20,169 bases of DNA from Lachnospiraceae bacterium UBA3645. GTDB lineage: Bacteria; Bacillota; Clostridia; Lachnospirales; Lachnospiraceae. The stretch is from the NCBI GenBank assembly GCA_002373555.1, contig DFKM01000005.1:1-20169 (forward strand), in the 5' to 3' direction. Below the pieces are notes generated by a model. The model saw only the letters and a list, made by a program, of their open reading frames with translations, made no database searches and was not told where the DNA came from. How positions within the stretch are numbered: the first letter of the stretch is position 1; every line of letters starts with the position of its first letter. Made by a program: the position numbers and the translations under genes. Positions 13,575 through 20,112 of this stretch are shown piece by piece.

Positions 13575-13610
13575 GCGGGACAGGGGCCAGCTCTCTTGTC
13601 CCGCTTTGTC
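13575..13610 (+). terminator. Second intergenic hairpin, probable terminator for the SGNH gene
   Basis: An 8-bp stem GCGGGACA (13575-13582) and TGTCCCGC (13597-13604) is followed on the plus strand by TTTGTCTGTC. It lies between the convergent SGNH and PheRS-like genes. Confidence 0.5.
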
Positions 13611-13623
13611 TGTCTTCCGCTTT

Positions 13624-14997
13624 TTATCTCAGTTCCGGAGCGATATAGCCGTACTCTTCCGCGGCCTTCTTCTCCAGCGCATTCAGCTCCAGGTTCGCCA
13701 TGAAGGCATGCGTTCCGATGCCGAAATTCGCTTCCGCGATCTCGCTGATCCCGCCGAAATTGCCGTCCAGATAGCGCATCTTCTCATCGAGAATGAGCCT
13801 GCATTCGCCCTTTTTGTAAGCGATCGCCATATCCGTCGGCACGTAGAAATGATTCTTATTGCCGATCTTCGTCAGGAAATCCCCGACCTCGGCGATAAAG
13901 GTCTTTAGATCCATGCCGTCACCATAGGCGCCGAAGGAAAGCGCCAGCTTTTCGATCGGTGCGGCACCGGCTTTCGGCATGAAGATATGCGATACTTCGA
14001 AGGCTCTGGCAGACTGCTCGCCGGCCGCCCATTTCTCCGAGAGGATCTGTTCGATCGCGGGCGTCAGTACCGTCGGCATGCCCGTATTTCCGCCGAGCGG
14101 CTCTGTGAGAAGAACGCCTTTGTTGTTCAGATCCCATTCATCCTGGATCATATTCATCTTCTTATAGATCCCGTCCGGATAGATCTTCGGTCCGAACCCT
14201 TCCGTATAGCCCATCGTCCGGAGCACATCCCGGCAGCGGTCTTCGAAAGCTTCCGATCCGGAGACCGTGCTGTCCTCAAACTTCGCAAGGAACTCCTGCG
14301 CATTGCAGAACAGCTCCTCTCTGGAAGCGAGCCCCAGCCACCGGCAGGCGGCCTGATCGATATCGATCGAAAATGCATATCTGGCGGCTGCCGGATCCTT
14401 GAATGCCAGCAGCGCTTCGCCAAGCCAGGTCATCGTCCCGAAATAACCGAGCGTGAATGATCCGCCTTCCGGCTCCGTCACACGGATCTCCCACGTCACC
14501 GGCTCCGCGAGCGTATTCTCGCTCATCGCATTCGTTCCCCAGGAAGCCATGTCGGACTGCTTCACGGTCTCTCCGATGCTGACCAGTTCCGCGTCATACG
14601 CCGCGCCGAAAGCCCCTCTTACGATCTTCTTCCACAGCACGCCGAGATCGTACAGATTCATCTGTGATGCGATCACGCCTTCAGCCATGCTGTGTGCCGG
14701 GTATGCTTCATCCGCAGCATCAAAGATCTTGCCGAACGCCGCCGCGAGCGCCTGTCCGTTTCCCGCGACCTTCGGCAGCAGGAACGGCAGGATCTGTGTC
14801 CGCAGAGCGTACTCTCCGTTTACCAGAAGCACCGGTTTTGCCGCTGCCGGCTTTTCGAAGACCGGAACATTCACTTCCGTCTTCTCCAGTTCCGGGAAAG
14901 CGCCGTTGTCATATAATGTAAAGCCCGCCAGTGCGAACGATCTTTTGAGCGCATCCGCAGTGATCCTTAAGGGATGTTTCGTCATGTTTTTCATCAT
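13624..14997 (-). CDS. PheS/PheT-like fusion: degenerate phenylalanyl-tRNA synthetase paralogue
   Basis: I recognise no named gene. The second half (about 250-445) follows the PheT catalytic-core layout: RDVLRTMGYTEGF, LTEPLGGNTGMPTVLTPAIEQIL (compare NPLS..MRTSLLPGLLE), FEVSHIFMP (FEIGRVF), DLKTFIAEVGDFLTKIG, then ISEIAEANFGI and FMANLELNAL (IGELHPE..FGI and FELDLDAL). The first half (about 55-225) resembles the PheS core: YALRTQILPFLL at motif 2, AHSMAEGVIAS (HSPMFHQVEGLVV), and RYAFSIDIDQAACRWLGL against the motif 3 pattern GFAFGLGIERLAMLKYGI. The motif 3 Glu-Arg is Asp-Gln and the glycines are lost, so classical ATP binding is doubtful. PheT's editing, B5 and anticodon-type domains are absent. 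Thus 457 residues hold two class II-like cores. It is the last gene of a flavoenzyme operon (19-bp gap, AAGGAGG). Role unknown; an amino-acid-binding or modifying function is inference. Confidence 0.7.
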   Translation of the reverse strand: MMKNMTKHPLRITADALKRSFALAGFTLYDNGAFPELEKTEVNVPVFEKPAAAKPVLLVNGEYALRTQILPFLLPKVAGNGQALAAAFGKIFDAADEAYPAHSMAEGVIASQMNLYDLGVLWKKIVRGAFGAAYDAELVSIGETVKQSDMASWGTNAMSENTLAEPVTWEIRVTEPEGGSFTLGYFGTMTWLGEALLAFKDPAAARYAFSIDIDQAACRWLGLASREELFCNAQEFLAKFEDSTVSGSEAFEDRCRDVLRTMGYTEGFGPKIYPDGIYKKMNMIQDEWDLNNKGVLLTEPLGGNTGMPTVLTPAIEQILSEKWAAGEQSARAFEVSHIFMPKAGAAPIEKLALSFGAYGDGMDLKTFIAEVGDFLTKIGNKNHFYVPTDMAIAYKKGECRLILDEKMRYLDGNFGGISEIAEANFGIGTHAFMANLELNALEKKAAEEYGYIAPELR

Positions 14998-15016
14998 TCA
15001 TTTCCTCCTTCCCCGA

Positions 15017-17008
15017 TCAGATGCGGTTCCCGACCTGCCAGCCTTCCAGAATGGCATCGCCGATATTTCTCTTCTCATTGCAGCGGATCTTCATGGTGCC
15101 GTCACCGATCTCGTACACATCCAGATCGAGCGCACGGAGTTCGTCAGCAAACTTCGCATTGCCGGTATAACCGCGGCAGATCAGCATGCTGTCGCAGGGT
15201 ACGAGTTCCTCATTCTTTGTTCTCAGATCCTTCAGCGTGACGCCCTCCGCCGATACGGCTGCCACGTCTTTTCCGAGTTTATAGCGGATTCCCTTTTCCG
15301 CATTGATGATCATCAGGCGCTGCTGCTGCGGCGAGGAGTTGTCGTTTCCGATCTCCATCACGCCCATCATTCCGCCGCCGCGTCTGGACGCGACCGTCAC
15401 CTTCTTTCCGGCTCTCAGCAGGGACTGGGCGACTTCCAGATTCATGAAGCAGCCGCCCGCGATCAGGACGCGTTCTCCGAGATCATAGCTTTCGGGCGAT
15501 TTGCAGTAATCGTAAATGCTGTGCACCTGCAGGTCATTCTGCTTCTCGTATTTTGTCACCACCGGCTTAGCGCCGACAGCAACGATCACGGCATCGTATC
15601 CGCCGGCAGCGATCTTTTCCGCCGTCGCCTCCTCTTCGATCACTTTCACGCCGCGGACTTTCATCTGCCGCACATAGTAATCGATCAGGATCTTAATATC
15701 GCTCTTCAGATCGTCGGAAAATGCGGCTTCATGCATCGTTCCGCCAAGCCTGCGTTTTTCATAGAGCGTGACATCATGGCCGCGGAGCGATGCAACGCGG
15801 GCCGCTTCCATACCGGCCGGACCGCCGCCGATCACGCAGATCTTCTTCTTTTCTTCCGCCGGCTCTACTTTCCGGAAATTCGAAGTGTTGCAGAGCGGGT
15901 TGACGGAACAGCGGAGACCGATCGCGGCATTGAAGCCCTCGATCGTTCCGACACAGCCCATCGTGCAGCGGATGCAGGGAACGATATCATCCCGCTTTCC
16001 GGCTTTGATCTTTTTGATCCAAGCGGGATCCGCCAGCGCGGGTCTTCCGATACCGATGAAATCGGCGATGCCGGCTTCCAGCGTTTCCTCGGCAAATTCC
16101 GGGGTGGTAAATCCGCCGTCCAGAATGATCGGGATCTTCACGCCCGCATCCTTGATGGCTTTCGCGGACGGAATGTAATCGCCGCGTTTGTCATACTGCG
16201 CGTTGATCACGCGGACATTGTTGGAATCGCCGCCGACCAGATGCAGCGCCACGATGCCGGTCTTCTCCAGCTCCTTCGCGTGAATGATGCCTTCCTCGAT
16301 GGAAATATCCACGGGATCGAAGGAATCCGGGCAGATGCGGCCGATGATCGGGAAGCTCTTGCCGCAGGTCTTCTGACATGCTTCGATGATCTCGACCATG
16401 AAGCGGATCCGGTTCTCCGGGCTGCCGCCGTATTTGTCCGTTCTGTGATTGTACTGCGGCGAGCAGAACATATTGATCAGATGGCCGATCGCACCGTGGA
16501 TCTCGATGCCGTCAAAGCCGGCCATCTTGGCGCGCCACGCCGCCTGTCCGAAATCATTGATGATCTGGTTGATCTCCGGGATCGTCAGTCCGCGGATCGG
16601 GAACGGACGGATGCCGCCCTGCATCTCAAACATCGTGGACGGCCCCAGGGATTCCTTGCGGTCCGCGAGCGACAGCTGGTGTCCGATATGACAGAGCTGC
16701 AGGATCGCCACTGCGCCCTGATCCTTGATGGTGGAAGCCAGTCTGGCCATGCCGGTGATCTGGCCGTTGTCATACAGGCACATGACGTTGTCCTCGCCTC
16801 TGGAGAGGTCGTCATCCGTGGCGGTACATTCCACGATGACCATGGAGAGGCCGCCTTTTGCCTGGTCTCTGTAAAACCGCAGTGCATTATCCGTGATATA
16901 GCCGTTGGAATCGGCGTTCAGCGATCCCATCGGCGCCATGATGAGCCTGTTCTCGAGTGTCAGCGGGCCCATCTTCGCTCTTTCCAGTAATTTCCTGAAT
17001 TCTCCCAT
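15017..17008 (-). CDS. Old-yellow-enzyme-type NADH:flavin oxidoreductase / 2,4-dienoyl-CoA reductase-like (BaiCD/BaiH/enoate reductase family)
   Basis: This three-cofactor reductase has 663 residues, the family length. An FMN barrel (1-340) is followed by a 4Fe-4S site (Cys345, Cys348, Cys352, Cys367), then FAD- and NAD(P)H-binding Rossmann domains (VIGGGPAGMEAARVASLRGHD at about 392 and VLIAGGCFMNLEVAQSL at about 517). Relatives reduce C=C bonds conjugated to a carbonyl, as in bile acids, cinnamates and dienoyl-CoAs. Two active-site blocks differ from the usual: HIGHQ for HxGR, and HGAIGHLI (171-178) for HGAHGYLI, replacing the catalytic-type tyrosine with histidine. The substrate or reaction may therefore differ. 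It starts at the ATG at 17008 with AAGGAGA upstream, 10 bp after the SDR stop codon, so the two are cotranscribed. Substrate unknown. Confidence 0.9.
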   Translation of the reverse strand: MGEFRKLLERAKMGPLTLENRLIMAPMGSLNADSNGYITDNALRFYRDQAKGGLSMVIVECTATDDDLSRGEDNVMCLYDNGQITGMARLASTIKDQGAVAILQLCHIGHQLSLADRKESLGPSTMFEMQGGIRPFPIRGLTIPEINQIINDFGQAAWRAKMAGFDGIEIHGAIGHLINMFCSPQYNHRTDKYGGSPENRIRFMVEIIEACQKTCGKSFPIIGRICPDSFDPVDISIEEGIIHAKELEKTGIVALHLVGGDSNNVRVINAQYDKRGDYIPSAKAIKDAGVKIPIILDGGFTTPEFAEETLEAGIADFIGIGRPALADPAWIKKIKAGKRDDIVPCIRCTMGCVGTIEGFNAAIGLRCSVNPLCNTSNFRKVEPAEEKKKICVIGGGPAGMEAARVASLRGHDVTLYEKRRLGGTMHEAAFSDDLKSDIKILIDYYVRQMKVRGVKVIEEEATAEKIAAGGYDAVIVAVGAKPVVTKYEKQNDLQVHSIYDYCKSPESYDLGERVLIAGGCFMNLEVAQSLLRAGKKVTVASRRGGGMMGVMEIGNDNSSPQQQRLMIINAEKGIRYKLGKDVAAVSAEGVTLKDLRTKNEELVPCDSMLICRGYTGNAKFADELRALDLDVYEIGDGTMKIRCNEKRNIGDAILEGWQVGNRI

Positions 17009-17018
17009 GATGCTCTCC

Positions 17019-18008
17019 TTATCTTCCCCAGCCGTAAGCCTTGCCCGGCGCTTTGTAATCGGGTCCCAGCATGTCTTCCTTCACAGCCTTCCGCAGTTCT
17101 TCCACATCCCACCAGGGGCCTTTGTCCCCGTTCGTGATCATCTTTCCGAGCTCGGGCTGTGTATACGCCTGGAATCTGCCCGAGGATTTGATCGAGAAAA
17201 TCGATCCGTTGATATAGTCATCCAGACACAGCACTGCGCAGAACGGTGCGAGATTCGCGGGATCGCCGTGGTCTGCTTCCACGACTGCCAGTACCTTCGG
17301 ATCCGGTGCATGTCCGGCTGCGGTGATCTGCCGGATCAGTGCGTTGTATTCGACCGCATGCGAAGGGGATTCGCCCTGCGGGCAGATGCAGTTCACGGTA
17401 ATACCGAACTGATCAAGTTCCTTGGCGGCCGCCCAGGTCAGACCGACCATGGAAGCGGTGGATGCACTGTAGCCGTCATTGTTCGCAAGACCGGTCCAGG
17501 CATCGCTGGAAACGTTGATGATCCTGCCGTATCCCTGCTCTTTCATATAAGGAAGGGCGAAATGCATCAGCGCGACAGCACCTTTTGCACGGCTGCCCAT
17601 GAACAGATCCCAGTTCGCTTCATCCATTGTGGCGATATCGCCGGTGCCCATGCCGGCCGCGGAATTCACGATGATGTCGATCCGGCCCCAGGTATCAACG
17701 GCGGTCTTCACCATTTCCTCTGCTGTCTTCCAGTTCGAGCAGTCGCCGTAGAAGGGTTTCGCTTCGCCGCCTTCGGCGAGGATCACGTTCGCAGTGCCTT
17801 CCGCATCGCCTTTCAGTCTGCAGAACTCTGCCCAGTCTTCTTCGGGCATATCTTCCTTGCGGTATTTCTGTGCGGAAAGGCCGTTCGGCTTTCTGTTATT
17901 GGTCAGGACCTTCGCCCCGAGCCTTGCGAGTCCGATGGCAATTCCCTTGCCGATTCCCTGTCCGGATCCGGATACGATTGCAACTTTTCCTTCAAGACAT
18001 TTTTCCAT
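17019..18008 (-). CDS. Short-chain dehydrogenase/reductase family protein lacking the canonical catalytic lysine
   Basis: A Rossmann-fold SDR of 329 residues. The cofactor motif is GSGQGIGKG (14-22), then NSAAG (115-119) for the usual NNAG. The catalytic region has Ser167/Ser168 (NVSSDAW) and Tyr180, but YxxxK reads YSAST, with threonine at 184 in place of lysine. The sequence continues as a normal SDR (AAAKELDQFGITVNCICPQG), with a C-terminal extension of about 60 residues ending AYGWGR. Loss of the lysine usually cripples dehydrogenase activity, so the protein may have shifted chemistry (for example lyase, hydratase or binding) or use another residue. It is first in the operon with the flavin reductase and PheRS-like protein. 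GGAGGGA precedes the ATG at 18008. Divergent from the AraC-type gene. Confidence 0.88.
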   Translation of the reverse strand: MEKCLEGKVAIVSGSGQGIGKGIAIGLARLGAKVLTNNRKPNGLSAQKYRKEDMPEEDWAEFCRLKGDAEGTANVILAEGGEAKPFYGDCSNWKTAEEMVKTAVDTWGRIDIIVNSAAGMGTGDIATMDEANWDLFMGSRAKGAVALMHFALPYMKEQGYGRIINVSSDAWTGLANNDGYSASTASMVGLTWAAAKELDQFGITVNCICPQGESPSHAVEYNALIRQITAAGHAPDPKVLAVVEADHGDPANLAPFCAVLCLDDYINGSIFSIKSSGRFQAYTQPELGKMITNGDKGPWWDVEELRKAVKEDMLGPDYKAPGKAYGWGR

Positions 18009-18099
18009 TGTGGTCCCTCCTCATCTTCTCTCCAGCGGAAACGTTTTACATTTCCGATAATTTTATACTATTACTATAGCCATCATGACATTTTCAGGA

Positions 18100-18105
18100 T
18101 ATAAT
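18100..18105 (+). promoter_or_regulatory. -10 element of the AraC-type regulator gene
   Basis: A consensus TATAAT lies at 18100-18105 with no clear -35 at 16-18 bp. The predicted start near 18112 falls inside the inverted repeat 18107-18138, so a protein bound there could block or modulate this promoter. On the opposite strand, TATAGT (18079-18074) and TATAAA (18067-18062) are -10 candidates for the SDR operon, also lacking good -35 boxes, which would suit an activator-dependent promoter. Confidence 0.5.
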
Positions 18106-18106
18106 A

Positions 18107-18138
18107 AATCTGCAGAAAACCGTCATTTTCTGCAGATT
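18107..18138. promoter_or_regulatory. Perfect 13-bp inverted repeat, candidate operator
   Basis: AATCTGCAGAAAA (18107-18119) and TTTTCTGCAGATT (18126-18138) are exact reverse complements around a 6-bp centre. The site lies in the intergenic region between the divergent SDR operon and the AraC-type gene, next to the -10 of the latter. There is no T-run after either arm, so a terminator is unlikely. It could also form a hairpin at the 5' end of the regulator mRNA. Confidence 0.65.
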
Positions 18139-18159
18139 CAACCATGGTCTGATCTACGG

Positions 18160-19281
18160 ATGAAAGAAGAAGAGATGGAAATAACACTTGATTCGGATGC
18201 AGTCCTTCAGATGTTCTATGATTCCTTCAGGATCCCTGCCGGTATTTTTGACCGTTCCGGAAAGCTGCGGAAGCTCTTTTACGCCGGCGGGACACGGCAG
18301 ACAAAAATGTACCTGGCGGATGCCGGCTCCATCCTGGACAAATGTGCCGGGAGCGGCCCGGCGGATCCTGCCGAGCTTCTTCTGGACGGGAACGGCTCCT
18401 GCTGGTGCTGTATTCCCGGACAGGATGACAGCATTCTGCTCGGGCCGGTCCAGACAGGCCGGAATCCCCTCTTCGCCTATGAAGGCATTCCCGAGCATAC
18501 CGGAAAAGGATTCCTGAACATTTCCCGGTATGTCGTCTCCCTCCTGTACGGAAGCGGGAGGCCTCTCATCGATAAAGAGGATGCCTATACGGAAGCATTT
18601 GCCGCCAGACAGATGTATAAAAATGATTACTCCGATGTAGAGCTGCAGAGCTTTGACGAGCTTTTCCTCTGCGTCATGACCGGCGACAGAACCCGGCTGG
18701 ATGCTTACCTGCATTCCGGAAGCTATCTTCAGTATCTGGATGATGTGATGCCGGACATGCAGACGGCCAGGACCGTCTTCCAGTTCAATCTCGCAAAGAC
18801 CTACCACAGTGCCCAGCAGTCCCGGGTCCCGATCACGGATCTGACGCCGCTCGTGGATATGTATCTGTCCGAATCCGCAGGATACCGGTCCGTGGCAGCT
18901 TATCAGTCCGGCATGCTGCGCATGCTCTATGATTTTACGCGCTATGTCAGCCAGTACATGGATGAGCGCTACTCCCCCCTGGTCAACCAGGCGATCATGC
19001 GGATCCGGGAGCATATCTATGCACAGCTTTCCGTGGAGGATGTCGCTGCGTACTGCATGGTCAGTATCTCCACGCTGCAGCACCGTTTCAAATCCGAGAC
19101 CGGCATGTCCGTAAAAGAAAAAATACGCCGGTCCAAAATGGAACGGGCGTGTTTTTTCCTGAAGAATACGGATCTTTCCTGCAGCGATATCGCTTACCGT
19201 CTGGGCTTCGGCTCCCAGAGCCATTTTATCAAGCAGTTCCGGGCCATGACCGGCATGACGCCGGCGGAATACCGGAAGTGA
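18160..19281 (+). CDS. AraC-family transcriptional regulator
   Basis: The C-terminal 100 residues form the AraC double helix-turn-helix: INQAIMRIREHIYAQLSVEDVA-type opening helices (here VNQAIMRIREHIYAQLSVED), CMVSISTLQHRFKSETGMS, then SDIAYRLGFGSQSHFIKQFR and the closing TGMTPAEYRK. The N-terminal 270 residues are of a kind found in clostridial AraC regulators, with a Cys-containing stretch CWCCIPGQDD, and probably sense a ligand; I cannot name it. I use the ATG at 18160 (373 residues); the ATG at 18175, with a purine-rich GAAGAAGAG in front, is an equal alternative. A longer reading from 18085 would start upstream of the promoter and across the operator. It is divergent from the SDR-flavoenzyme operon, so control of that operon is the likely job. 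Confidence 0.9.
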   Translation: MKEEEMEITLDSDAVLQMFYDSFRIPAGIFDRSGKLRKLFYAGGTRQTKMYLADAGSILDKCAGSGPADPAELLLDGNGSCWCCIPGQDDSILLGPVQTGRNPLFAYEGIPEHTGKGFLNISRYVVSLLYGSGRPLIDKEDAYTEAFAARQMYKNDYSDVELQSFDELFLCVMTGDRTRLDAYLHSGSYLQYLDDVMPDMQTARTVFQFNLAKTYHSAQQSRVPITDLTPLVDMYLSESAGYRSVAAYQSGMLRMLYDFTRYVSQYMDERYSPLVNQAIMRIREHIYAQLSVEDVAAYCMVSISTLQHRFKSETGMSVKEKIRRSKMERACFFLKNTDLSCSDIAYRLGFGSQSHFIKQFRAMTGMTPAEYRK

Positions 19282-19302
19282 GGGGCGGAAAAACCGCCCC
19301 TT
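19281..19302. terminator. Hairpin after the AraC-type gene
   Basis: An 8-bp GC-rich stem (AGGGGCGG at 19281-19288, CCGCCCCT at 19294-19301) with an AAAAA loop begins at the last base of the stop codon. Only a weak T-run follows, so termination strength is uncertain. Confidence 0.5.
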
Positions 19303-19345
19303 ACTGGTCTCCGCGCATCCGGTCCATCAGCTGCACCTTCTCTCT
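19301..19345 (-). pseudogene. Possible 3' remnant of a truncated host gene
   Basis: On the minus strand, a frame ending in TAA at 19303-19301 reads REKVQLMDRMRGDQ and then stop, right beside the intergenic hairpin, in the codon style of the host genes. It looks like the C-terminal tail of a gene convergent with the AraC-type gene. Beyond about 19345 the frame turns into DGPPSRNRQ and overlaps the end of the alpha/beta hydrolase, so the upstream part of the gene is missing. Fourteen residues are weak evidence. Confidence 0.3.
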
Positions 19346-19361
19346 GTCCCCTGGTGGGCTC

Positions 19362-20099
19362 CTATTCCTCTGTAAATTCCAGTATTGCCTTCACAGCTTC
19401 CGCCTGCTGTTCTTCGCGGGTGATCCGCGCTGTACCGTCACCTTTCTGCGCTCCGTAATTGCCGAACTGCGCGTGATTGCCGCCCTCGATGGTGACCTCG
19501 ACCAGCTCATCGGGCAGATACTCGTCTGACTCATCGAGCCGTTCCCGATTCACCACGCCGTCGTCGTCGCCGGTAATCTGGACCGCCATGCCCTCGTAGT
19601 CCGAGAGGTCGCAATTGGGATACGACGCCAGATACACGATGCCGTCAAACTCGTCGCCATGTTTGGCAAGGTATTCGCTCGCAGCCACTCCGCCCAGCGA
19701 ATGCCCTCCGAGCAGCCAGGTATCGATCTCGGGGAACTCCGAGGCAACGCCTTCCGCAGCGTCGATGTCGAGCAACGCAAAGTTGAGCGGCGGGTCTGCC
19801 AGCACGCAGGTTACCCCTTCGCGCGCAAGCCGCGTGAGCAGCACGGCATAGGCCTCCGGCTCAACCTTGGCGCCGGGGTAGAATACCATGCCGGCAACGG
19901 GGTCGGTCGCCTCGAACACGATGCTGCCATCCGACAGCTTCCACACCGTCACGCCATCTGCGAGCCCGTCCTCATCGGCAACCGCCGCCAGTGCCGCAGC
20001 GTCAGGTTGGTATGCGCTCGCAACCCACCACGCAACGCAACCCGCAAGCAACGCGACGATCACGCCCAGCGCAATCAGGATCTTCTTACCCAATACCAT
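19362..20099 (-). CDS. Membrane-anchored alpha/beta hydrolase, probably of foreign (Coriobacteriia-like) origin
   Basis: The 245-residue protein has one N-terminal hydrophobic segment (residues 5-28, containing LLAGC, which could be a lipobox but is followed by more hydrophobic residues). An extracytoplasmic alpha/beta-hydrolase domain follows. The triad is visible: nucleophile serine in LGGHSLGGVA (GxSxG), Asp in ITGDDDGVV, and His in EGGNHAQFG. The substrate is unknown. The start at 20099 has TAGGAG close upstream; a longer reading to 20162 would translate the inverted repeat. The very acidic, Ala-rich composition and use of GCC/CGC/GAG codons differ from all other genes here and recall Collinsella-type Actinobacteria. 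It may be transferred DNA or an assembly join. Confidence 0.82.
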   Translation of the reverse strand: MVLGKKILIALGVIVALLAGCVAWWVASAYQPDAAALAAVADEDGLADGVTVWKLSDGSIVFEATDPVAGMVFYPGAKVEPEAYAVLLTRLAREGVTCVLADPPLNFALLDIDAAEGVASEFPEIDTWLLGGHSLGGVAASEYLAKHGDEFDGIVYLASYPNCDLSDYEGMAVQITGDDDGVVNRERLDESDEYLPDELVEVTIEGGNHAQFGNYGAQKGDGTARITREEQQAEAVKAILEFTEE

Positions 20100-20112
20100 C
20101 GCTCCTACCCAT

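Noticed and set aside
14453..16990. Very long plus-strand open frame (845 codons) opposite the flavoenzyme and PheRS-like genes
   Set aside because: It shows no domain, lacks a convincing ribosome binding site and is fully antisense to two genes with clear family motifs. GC-rich codon bias leaves the opposite frame open.
18107..18138. Reading the 13-bp inverted repeat as a terminator
   Set aside because: Neither strand has a T-run after the stem, and the site lies between divergent, not convergent, genes.
18085..18159. Upstream start of the AraC-type gene at 18085
   Set aside because: It lies upstream of the TATAAT at 18100-18105 and spans the inverted repeat; the added residues do not look like part of the family.
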